Assembly (NCBI GenBank): GCA_025058005.1
Contig: JANXDN010000015.1
Location: 1-7,665 of the forward strand
Direction of reading: 5' to 3'
DNA: 7,665 nucleotides
Source of the DNA: Candidatus Aenigmatarchaeota archaeon
GTDB lineage: Archaea; Aenigmatarchaeota; Aenigmatarchaeia; CG10238-14
A model generated the notes under the pieces. That model had not been told where the DNA came from. It made no database searches and worked only from the letters and a program-made list of their open reading frames with translations. Both the position numbers and the translations under genes were made by a program. The number at the start of each line of letters is the position of its first letter. Position 1 is the first letter of the stretch. Shown here in pieces: positions 1 through 4,651 of the stretch.

Positions 1-268
1 TTTCAGAAGGCACACAATCGCTTTCTGTGATTGCTATTAAATTTGAATTTGATTTCTCAGCTAAGAAATGTAATTTTTCTGCAATTTTCATGGGTTTTAC
101 ATGAAAATATTTTAAATTGAGTGTTGTTTTGCCGTTAAAAATTCTTTTTTCCGAATCATCTGCTATTAAAACCTCAAAATCCTTGAATGTTTGTTTCTCT
201 AAAGCTTTTATTAAATCAATTAACCTTTTATCGTCTTTTACCGGGACTATCACGGAAACCTTAACCAT
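1..268 (-). CDS. Family 2 glycosyltransferase, N-terminal part (cut by window edge)
   Basis: Reading the minus strand from the ATG at 268 gives 89 uninterrupted codons to the window edge, so only the N-terminal part is present. The start, VKVSVIVPVKDDKRLIDL, is the classic first strand and nucleotide-binding loop of GT-A fold family 2 enzymes. It is followed by the typical 'LEKQTFKDFEVLIADDS' helix-strand (residues about 23-39), in which the Asp pair contacts the UDP/GDP part of the sugar donor. Residues 80-88 (IAITESDCV) sit where the DxD-type metal motif is expected, here as ESD. The ATG overlaps the end of the upstream methyltransferase by 8 bases (ATGGTTAA), indicating translational coupling. 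By family it transfers a sugar from a nucleotide-sugar to a lipid-linked or protein glycan. With the upstream GlcNAc-1-P transferase this points to a surface glycan or N-glycan pathway. Donor and acceptor cannot be told, and the C-terminal half (possible membrane anchors) is not visible. Confidence 0.85.
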   Translation of the reverse strand, partial: MVKVSVIVPVKDDKRLIDLIKALEKQTFKDFEVLIADDSEKRIFNGKTTLNLKYFHVKPMKIAEKLHFLAEKSNSNLIAITESDCVPSE

Positions 269-869
269 AAGAATCATCTTTCATTGCAACTATAAACAAT
301 GTAGGTCTAATATTTTTAAAAAGATAACAAATTACTCTAAACAAAATGTTTTTCCTCCAGCCCACGACAAGATATTTTTTGTTTAAAATTTTAAATCCAG
401 CTTTTTCGAGTAATAGCTCTAGCATTTCCATAGAAAATCCGTACAAGTGTGGATCTTGTCTTTCATATATTGACAATTTCCTTCTTATACTTTGTATCTT
501 TAATATATATGTCAAGCTCGTCATATTGGGAGTTGTAATTATGAGTCTTCCTTTGTCTTTTAAAATCCTATAACACTCTTGTAAAAATCCAAACGGATTT
601 AAAAGATGCTCTATTACCTCGCCTGCCACAATGCTATCTACACTATTGTCTGCTATACAAATACCAAAATTGAGATTATTCAGGACGTCAACATTCTTGT
701 TTTTCACAATATTTATTCCCATAATTTCAGAGTTTTTTACATTCTCCTTCAAAAAGTTGTGCAAATCTCCCTCTTGTGACCCTAAATCTAAAACTACACC
801 ATTTTTTATGTTTTTAGCTATCAAATCCCTCCTTTGCTCCTCTGGTCTTAAGAGATATCTAAGGTTCAT
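261..869 (-). CDS. Class I SAM-dependent methyltransferase (Methyltransf_11/23 type)
   Basis: 202 residues, about the usual length for a free-standing small methyltransferase. Motif I, GVVLDLGSQEGDL (residues 24-36), is the SAM-binding loop. NSVDSIVAGEVIEHL (75-89) is the acidic/post-II segment typical of the UbiE/Methyltransf_11 group with its E-V-I-E-H-L signature. ILKDKGRLIITTPN (102-115) is the strand 5 region. A C-terminal part with HLYGFSMEMLELLLEKAGF (141-159) is the usual lid/helix pattern of methyltransferases found in polysaccharide clusters. It starts 12 bases after the stop of the GlcNAc-1-P transferase and overlaps the glycosyltransferase start by 8 bases, so all three are likely cotranscribed. 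I infer O-methylation of a sugar or lipid-linked glycan from the context. The family covers many substrates, so this is not shown by the sequence. No Shine-Dalgarno site is obvious upstream of the ATG. Confidence 0.88.
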   Translation of the reverse strand: MNLRYLLRPEEQRRDLIAKNIKNGVVLDLGSQEGDLHNFLKENVKNSEIMGINIVKNKNVDVLNNLNFGICIADNSVDSIVAGEVIEHLLNPFGFLQECYRILKDKGRLIITTPNMTSLTYILKIQSIRRKLSIYERQDPHLYGFSMEMLELLLEKAGFKILNKKYLVVGWRKNILFRVICYLFKNIRPTLFIVAMKDDSYG

Positions 870-881
870 TATAATACGACC

Positions 882-1898
882 CTAAATTATTAAATACAAA
901 TAAATAAAAAGCAAAAAACAAAAAACAGCTTCTAGTAGTATCAAAGCAATAGTAACTTGTTTTTCAGTGAATTTACCCAAATTCATTATTATATGAGTCC
1001 AAGAATATATTTTTCTTCCATATAGCGGCTCTAGTTTACCGTCTTTTCTTAACTTACCTAAGCATGATGCCTTTAAGCCTGACCTTAATTTTAGAAGGGC
1101 TTCGATGAAAAAGGGTATTAAAACTATAAATGCAGCCCTCTCCATATCTCCTATTATTGCCCCTGATATTACAGCAGCGCCCATAACATATTGTATGCTA
1201 TCGCCAGAGAGTATTTTTGCTGGCGGCCAATTATATTTTAAAAATGCTAAAAGTGCGCCTAGCATAGAAAAATATATTGCTGCTGTTATTGTTCTGCCCA
1301 TTAGTAACGCAAAAACACCCAAAGAAAAAAAGTATACAGAGCCCATTCCTGCTTCAGAACCATTAAAGCCACCAAGCATGTTAACAACATTAGCTGCTAT
1401 CATAACGCTAAAGGGGACTATAAAAAGTGGGTATGCCAAACCAAAATCTACAGGACCAAATATAGGCAATGTCATTGTCGTATTTCCCGCTCTCACAACC
1501 ATTAAAGGGATTGCAGCTATTAATGTCAGTAAAGGTTTTTGCCATTGCTTTAATCCTTTTCTTATTTCACTCTTACCTTCTATAACTTCTTTGCAATTCA
1601 AATCATCGAAAAAACCTACCAAACCTATGAGTAACACAGTCAAAAGAGCGGCAAACAAATAAACCAAATTTTCTTGAGAATTGTGTACAAATACTTGGTA
1701 AGCAATAAAAAACATTAAGCCTAAAACAGCAGAAAACATTACTGGCACGCCGCCGCTATTAGCAACTCGTGGTTTGTCTTTTTTATGTAAATCCAGAGCA
1801 ATTATATCGTTTCTGTAAAACAAATCTATGAAAATTTTCGTCAAAAATAAACACGCAAAAAAAGATATCAAAAAAGTTATCGCTATTTCTATCATCAT
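882..1898 (-). CDS. Alg7/AglH-type UDP-GlcNAc:polyprenyl-phosphate GlcNAc-1-phosphate transferase (MraY/WecA superfamily)
   Basis: 338 residues with about ten hydrophobic segments (for example 2-24, 50-70, 78-98, 121-137, 153-175, 188-220, 235-250, 256-270, 315-337). This is the polyprenyl-phosphate N-acetylhexosamine-1-phosphate transferase fold. Diagnostic motifs: HKKDKPRVANSGG (38-50); the Asp pair FFDDL (D98, D99), which serves catalysis and Mg2+ binding in this superfamily; NVVNMLGGFNGSEAGMG (170-186), the Asn-rich loop that in eukaryotic DPAGT1/Alg7 reads N-x-x-N-x-x-x-G-x-N-G-x-E; and PPAKILSGDS (225-234) with the conserved GD. These loops are closer to Alg7 and archaeal AglH than to bacterial MraY. 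The enzyme transfers a HexNAc-1-phosphate (probably GlcNAc) to dolichyl or polyprenyl phosphate on the cytoplasmic side, the first step of archaeal N-glycan assembly. It lies 27 bases after nac and 12 bases before the methyltransferase. Sugar specificity (GlcNAc or another HexNAc) cannot be read directly. Confidence 0.9.
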   Translation of the reverse strand: MMIEIAITFLISFFACLFLTKIFIDLFYRNDIIALDLHKKDKPRVANSGGVPVMFSAVLGLMFFIAYQVFVHNSQENLVYLFAALLTVLLIGLVGFFDDLNCKEVIEGKSEIRKGLKQWQKPLLTLIAAIPLMVVRAGNTTMTLPIFGPVDFGLAYPLFIVPFSVMIAANVVNMLGGFNGSEAGMGSVYFFSLGVFALLMGRTITAAIYFSMLGALLAFLKYNWPPAKILSGDSIQYVMGAAVISGAIIGDMERAAFIVLIPFFIEALLKLRSGLKASCLGKLRKDGKLEPLYGRKIYSWTHIIMNLGKFTEKQVTIALILLEAVFCFLLFIYLYLII

Positions 1899-1925
1899 GT
1901 AATTTTATGTTTTAAAAACATAAAT

Positions 1926-2249
1926 CTATGCTCTTAACCTCATTATTGCTTCTACTATATCGCCCCTTGCTTCCTCTATAGCCTTTTTCACTTTCTCTTC
2001 GTCTCTTATTCCTGTTTGATCCATAACTAGTTGTATGTCTTCTGGTGATATTTGTTGTCTAACATTTCCAGAAACCTGATAAATTACTTGGCCCCTCATA
2101 GTTGTTTTAACAACATGTGGATTGTCAATTATTATATCTCCTGTGTCGGATTTTATTATCACTTGGGTAGACTTTATTTCCTCCATCTCCATTCCAAGCT
2201 GTTTTAACATTTGTTCAACTTTTTTTGGGTCTACAGCTCCAGGTATCAT
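1926..2249 (-). CDS. nac: Archaeal nascent polypeptide-associated complex protein (NAC)
   Basis: 107 residues from the ATG at 2249. The start MIPGAVDPKKVEQMLKQLGM matches the archaeal NAC N-terminus. Residues about 14-60 form the NAC beta-barrel dimerisation domain, with the typical STQVIIKSDTGDIIIDNP and MRGQVIYQVSG segments. Residues about 68-107 (SPEDIQLVMDQTGIRDEEKV onward) form the C-terminal UBA domain. Archaeal NAC is a homodimer that binds ribosomes and nascent chains. An in-frame ATG lies upstream at 2315, but it would add 22 residues foreign to the family and would place the TATA box (2273-2279) inside the coding region, so I chose 2249. The TATA centre is about 27 bases before this ATG, as expected for a leaderless mRNA. 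It is the first gene of the minus-strand run that continues into the glycan genes. Those may be read through from the nac promoter, although a housekeeping role would need no such link. Confidence 0.93.
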   Translation of the reverse strand: MIPGAVDPKKVEQMLKQLGMEMEEIKSTQVIIKSDTGDIIIDNPHVVKTTMRGQVIYQVSGNVRQQISPEDIQLVMDQTGIRDEEKVKKAIEEARGDIVEAIMRLRA

Positions 2250-2270
2250 AAACACAAATTGAAAACCAAA

Positions 2271-2287
2271 GTTTATAAAACATATGC
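2271..2287 (-). promoter_or_regulatory. TATA box of nac (leaderless promoter)
   Basis: On the minus strand TTTTATAAAC (2280-2271) is a good archaeal TATA box, preceded by purine-containing AAAGCATATG where the BRE would lie. The box is centred near 2276, about 27 bases from the ATG at 2249. Transcription would therefore begin at or next to the start codon, giving a leaderless message. This supports the shorter NAC start. Confidence 0.65.
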
Positions 2288-2326
2288 TTTGACAAATTAT
2301 GTGTGTTTTATTCAATCAACTTTTGA

Positions 2327-2338
2327 ATTGGTGCCAAT
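2327..2338. repeat. Short inverted repeat ATTGG-TG-CCAAT in the divergent intergenic region
   Basis: Two 5-base arms (2327-2331 and 2334-2338) face each other across 2 bases in the 158-base region between nac and the plus-strand small membrane protein gene. It lies about 50 bases upstream of the nac TATA box and about 30-40 bases upstream of the T/A-rich TATA candidate of the plus-strand gene. That position would suit an operator shared by both promoters, but arms of this length can arise by chance. Confidence 0.2.
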
Positions 2339-2366
2339 ATTTGCATCAATCAGTAGTAAGAGTTAA

Positions 2367-2379
2367 TTTTATTTTTATT
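2367..2379 (+). promoter_or_regulatory. Candidate TATA region for the small membrane protein gene
   Basis: TTTTATTTTTATT is centred about 34 bases upstream of the ATG at 2408. This predicts a start of transcription near 2400 and a leader of only about 7 bases. No canonical TTTATA box is present, so the assignment rests on position and A/T content only. Just before the ATG lies GGGGGTGAC, a perfect GGTGA Shine-Dalgarno core, but with only one base between it and the ATG, which is closer than usual. A CACGTG palindrome lies at 2394-2399. Confidence 0.4.
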
Positions 2380-2407
2380 CAAAACAATAATTACACGTGG
2401 GGGTGAC

Positions 2408-2761
2408 ATGGCAGCAGAAAAATATGGAGAATGGGCCTTCCTTGCAGGCGTATTGCTTGCGTTAGTGCTTGGGCTTTTACAAGGCCTAGGCGTAGTAGCT
2501 GAGTATGCGGTGTTGAGCCTACTGTTGATGGTTTTAGGTTTAGTGGTAGGTTCAACCACAGTAACATCAAAAGAAACAGATTCATTCTTAATAGCATCAG
2601 CAGCTTTGCTCCTAGTAGGTGCAGCAGGTTTAAGTGATGTATTAGGTGCAACTGTTGGTAAGATATTGGAAGATGCACTAGCAAACTTAAGAGCATTTGT
2701 TGCACCAGCAGCACTAGTAGTAGCATTAAAAGCCATATATAGACTAGCTTCGACAAAGTAA
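2408..2761 (+). CDS. Small four-helix integral membrane protein of unknown function
   Basis: 117 residues. After a short polar start (MAAEKYGEW) the protein is almost entirely hydrophobic, with about four helices: roughly 9-28, 32-50, 60-82 and 92-112. They are separated by short polar turns, the clearest being STTVTSKETDS (49-59). There are no Cys or His and no catalytic motif. I do not recognise a functionally described family, although small proteins of this look are common as hypothetical genes in DPANN and related archaea. The codons are unlike those of the genes around it: Ala is mostly GCA, there are many CTA, GTA and GGT codons and few T-runs, which suggests strong expression. It precedes the TctA-like gene by 6 bases and may share a transcript. 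The T-tracts just downstream may end much of the transcription after this gene. Confidence 0.8.
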   Translation: MAAEKYGEWAFLAGVLLALVLGLLQGLGVVAEYAVLSLLLMVLGLVVGSTTVTSKETDSFLIASAALLLVGAAGLSDVLGATVGKILEDALANLRAFVAPAALVVALKAIYRLASTK

Positions 2762-2767
2762 AATCTT

Positions 2768-3958
2768 ATGTTAGACTTTTTGTTTTTTTGTTTTTTTGGT
2801 GTTTTTATAGGCGCTTTAGCCGGTTTGTTGCCGGGTTTACACCCAAATCAACTCTATTTTCTATTGTTTTCTTTAAGTTTTGCACTAGAGCCTGATTCGT
2901 TTATCGTTTTTGTTGCCTCGCTAGCAACATCAAACTTAGCCTTTAGCTATATACCAACTCTGTTTCTTTCTTTGCCGGATGCAAATACTGTAGCAAACAT
3001 CTTACCAGCTCACAAGCTTGTGCTAAAAGGAAGGGGGTTCGAGGCACTGACAATTAGCTTAATCTCTTTACTGCTAGTAAGCATAATAATTTTTGCTTTA
3101 CTACCAACTTTTTATATAGTCTTACCTTTTGTTCAAAAAACCACAAAACCTTTTGTTCATGTTTTTCTTTTCACATTAGTTCTTATAATGATATTCACCG
3201 AAAAAGGTATAGGAAGAGTTTACGCTGCACTGCTTTTCCTAATCTCTGGTGTTTTGGGTTTAGTAACATTAAACTCAAAATTTTTAAGTTATGACAAAGT
3301 TCTGTTCTGTGTTTTAACAGGCCTTTTTGGTTTGCCTGGCCTTATATTTAGCTCTAAAGGATTAATGCCGAAGCAAGATACACGTGAAGCCTCTGTGAAG
3401 ATAAATTTCAAAGCCATAGCTTTAGGTATATTAGGTGGTTTGGTATCTGGCGTTTTACCTGGCGCGGGAGAGAGTCAAGTGGGTTTGTTGCTCTCGCTAA
3501 TCTCTAAAGCAGACGATGAAAGCATCTTAAGCTCCTTGGCAAGCATAAACATGGCAAACATGCTTCTAGCTGTGTTGATGCTAGTGACCACAAATAAAAT
3601 AAGGAGTGGGTTGGCTGAGTGTTTGGCTGTAACTGAAATCAAAGAATATATTTTACTATTTTTTGGTGCTGTATTATTCTCTGTAGGCGTGTCCTCTATC
3701 TTCTGTTTTTTCTTTGCCAAAAGTTTTCTTGCATTTATTGAAAAAATAGATTATAAAAAACTTTCAAGGGCTATTATTTTTGTTATTACTATAATGGTAA
3801 TATTATTCACGGGTTTATGGGGTCTTTTCTTGGTATTCATATCAACAGCCTTGGGAATTTTGCCTATATTACTGAACGTTAAAAGGACTAGCAACATGGG
3901 ATTTTTGATATTACCGACCTTGTTATTTTACTCACAGGTTAATTTGTTTGTTTTTTAG
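2768..3958 (+). CDS. TctA-like multi-pass membrane protein (COG1784/DUF112 family)
   Basis: 396 residues, about 10-12 membrane segments, shorter than bacterial TctA (about 500) but normal for the archaeal COG1784 group. The protein shows the internal duplication of the TctA superfamily: residues 15-28 (GALAGLLPGLHPNQ) and 224-237 (GLVSGVLPGAGESQ) are equivalent 'G-x-x-G-L/V-L-P-G' re-entrant motifs. The segment LPDANTVANILPAHKLVLKG (70-89) followed by RGFEAL resembles the conserved Pro/Gly loop of the family. In bacteria TctA is the large permease of a tripartite tricarboxylate transporter; no TctB or TctC (binding protein) gene is seen here, and the substrate of the archaeal proteins is not known. 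The ATG at 2768 is 6 bases after the preceding gene and has no Shine-Dalgarno site. The first 12 residues are coded by runs of T. A palindromic CACGTG lies within the gene (3381-3386). Confidence 0.87.
   Translation: MLDFLFFCFFGVFIGALAGLLPGLHPNQLYFLLFSLSFALEPDSFIVFVASLATSNLAFSYIPTLFLSLPDANTVANILPAHKLVLKGRGFEALTISLISLLLVSIIIFALLPTFYIVLPFVQKTTKPFVHVFLFTLVLIMIFTEKGIGRVYAALLFLISGVLGLVTLNSKFLSYDKVLFCVLTGLFGLPGLIFSSKGLMPKQDTREASVKINFKAIALGILGGLVSGVLPGAGESQVGLLLSLISKADDESILSSLASINMANMLLAVLMLVTTNKIRSGLAECLAVTEIKEYILLFFGAVLFSVGVSSIFCFFFAKSFLAFIEKIDYKKLSRAIIFVITIMVILFTGLWGLFLVFISTALGILPILLNVKRTSNMGFLILPTLLFYSQVNLFVF
2777..2806 (+). terminator. Oligo-T tracts inside the start of the TctA-like gene, likely archaeal termination site for the small membrane protein gene
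   Basis: The non-template strand carries T5 (2777-2781), T7 (2783-2789), T7 (2791-2797) and T5 (2802-2806), separated by only one to four bases. They begin 16 bases after the stop codon at 2759-2761. Archaeal RNA polymerase ends transcription at such U-tracts without a hairpin. Here they also encode the Phe-rich start (LFFCFFGVF) of the next protein, so the site would be a partial terminator read through at some rate. The T-tracts are seen; the terminator role is inferred. Confidence 0.5.
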
Positions 3959-3989
3959 TTCACGTGGTCTACAAAATGTTGCACGTGAA
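3959..3989 (+). repeat. Inverted repeat TTCACGTG-15 nt-CACGTGAA right after the TctA-like stop
   Basis: Perfect 8-base arms at 3959-3966 and 3982-3989 enclose 15 bases. The repeat starts at the base after the TAG stop (3956-3958). Each arm itself contains the palindrome CACGTG, so the site is also a pair of identical dyads 21 bases apart start to start (3961 and 3982), about two helical turns. It can be read as an RNA hairpin ending the TctA-like message (no T-run follows directly; CCCCTTTT lies at 4001-4008) or as a double protein-binding site in front of the LAGLIDADG gene. The repetition of the same word inside and after that gene favours the second reading. Confidence 0.6.
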
Positions 3990-4011
3990 ATAAACCCCTA
4001 CCCCTTTTAGG

Positions 4012-4034
4012 CTATAATTTTAAATGTATAAAAC
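4012..4034 (+). promoter_or_regulatory. Candidate TATA boxes for the LAGLIDADG protein gene
   Basis: CTATAATTTTAAA (4012-4024) and TATAAAAC (4028-4035, overlapping the first codons) are both possible TATA boxes. The first, centred near 4017, would start transcription near 4044, just before the in-frame ATG at 4048. The second would start it near 4056. Both are poorly placed for the ATG at 4024, so the promoter evidence leans to the internal start at 4048. Confidence 0.4.
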
Positions 4035-4635
4035 AAACAATTATTTGATGGAAATTTTAGGTTATGCTTACGGCATCTTAGTGGTTAAAGGCGTCAAATC
4101 TAAGAGTTCTATTCACGTGGAAACCTCAGATGAATTTTTACAAAGCATAGCTAAACAAAAACTTTCTATTTTAGGAGAAATAAAGACATATAAAAGACAA
4201 AGGTTATCTGGTAAAACAAGTGAAATAATTGTTTTGAAAATATCGCAAGAAAGTATAGATTTAAAGCTTGGTAGGCGTGAATGGGATGTACCTTCACGTG
4301 CTTTCACGTCTAATGATTTTAGGAGAGGTTTTTTGAGAGGTGTGTTTGATTTTGCTGGAAGTTTAAAGGCAAGAAAAAGAAAGGGTAGGAAGGAAAGGGT
4401 AATGAGATTATGTTCAGTAAATGAGAATGGTTTAAAAAAGATAAAAGAGTTGCTGAGAATGGAGGGTATAAAATCGATGGTTTACAAAAGTGGTAACAAC
4501 TTTGTGTTAGAAATTTTCGGAAAACATAACTTGCAGTTATATTTGGAAAAAATAGGTTTTGAAAACCAAAATAAGAAAATTCTGATGGAAAAACTTTTAG
4601 ATCCAGTAAACTTTGACTTTATATGCTCTACGTGA
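4024..4635 (+). CDS. Free-standing LAGLIDADG-fold protein with both catalytic acids replaced
   Basis: 203 residues from the ATG at 4024; an in-frame ATG at 4048 (residue 9) lies immediately before the first motif and is better placed for the TATA boxes, so the real protein may have 195 residues. Two LAGLIDADG helices are visible: residues 15-23 (AYGILVVKG) and 104-112 (LRGVFDFAG, in the context RGFLRGVFDFAGSL). Each is followed by the usual basic strands and helices, and the C-terminal LEKIGFENQNKK (174-185) is typical of the second repeat in homing endonucleases. The eighth position of each motif, the metal-binding Asp/Glu, is Lys22 in the first and Ala111 in the second, so DNA cleavage is unlikely. 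The basic stretch KARKRKGRKER (115-125) fits DNA binding. It is convergent with polB, with 16 bases between stops. I infer a domesticated DNA-binding (possibly regulatory) protein, in the manner of bacterial WhiA. TTCACGT sites lie before, inside and at the end of the gene. Confidence 0.75.
   Translation: MYKTNNYLMEILGYAYGILVVKGVKSKSSIHVETSDEFLQSIAKQKLSILGEIKTYKRQRLSGKTSEIIVLKISQESIDLKLGRREWDVPSRAFTSNDFRRGFLRGVFDFAGSLKARKRKGRKERVMRLCSVNENGLKKIKELLRMEGIKSMVYKSGNNFVLEIFGKHNLQLYLEKIGFENQNKKILMEKLLDPVNFDFICST
4112..4119 (+). promoter_or_regulatory. TTCACGTG site within the LAGLIDADG gene
   Basis: Exact copy of the 8-mer that forms the arms of the inverted repeat at 3959-3989, here in coding sequence (Ile-His-Val). 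It is one of seven TTCACGT copies between 3381 and 4636. A binding role is inferred only from this clustering. Confidence 0.35.
4293..4309 (+). promoter_or_regulatory. Tandem TTCACGTG / TTCACGT sites within the LAGLIDADG gene
   Basis: TTCACGTG at 4293-4300 and TTCACGT at 4303-4309 are direct repeats 10 bases apart start to start, one helical turn, coding for Ser-Arg-Ala-Phe-Thr-Ser. Two sites on the same DNA face would suit cooperative binding, but this is inferred. Confidence 0.35.
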
Positions 4636-4651
4636 AGTGTATGTGAAGTTT
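4630..4651. repeat. Tandem imperfect 11-base repeat between the convergent LAGLIDADG and polB genes
   Basis: ACGTGAAGTGT (4630-4640) and ATGTGAAGTTT (4641-4651) share GTGAAGT at the same phase and fill the whole gap between the two stop codons, overlapping the LAGLIDADG TGA (4633-4635). Read on the minus strand, each half is an ACTTCAC word, and the first is another TTCACGT. The second unit ends in a T-run (TTTTT at 4649-4653) that could end the plus-strand transcript. Confidence 0.45.

Noticed and set aside
1105..1662. 185-codon plus-strand frame opposite the GlcNAc-1-P transferase
   Set aside because: It lies wholly antisense to a gene with clear family motifs, and its translation shows no recognisable domain.
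2250..2315. Longer NAC with 22 extra N-terminal residues
   Set aside because: The extension does not look like NAC, contains the TATA box, and the family start MIPG is met at 2249.
2350..2756. Two long minus-strand reading frames opposite the small membrane protein gene
   Set aside because: Both are low-complexity (Ser/Thr/Ala/Asn-rich or Leu-rich) translations caused by the codon bias of the plus-strand gene. The plus frame has a clear membrane-protein pattern and a GGTGA site.
4024..4635. Active mobile homing endonuclease
   Set aside because: Both acidic metal-binding positions are replaced (Lys22, Ala111), and no intron or intein boundaries surround the gene.
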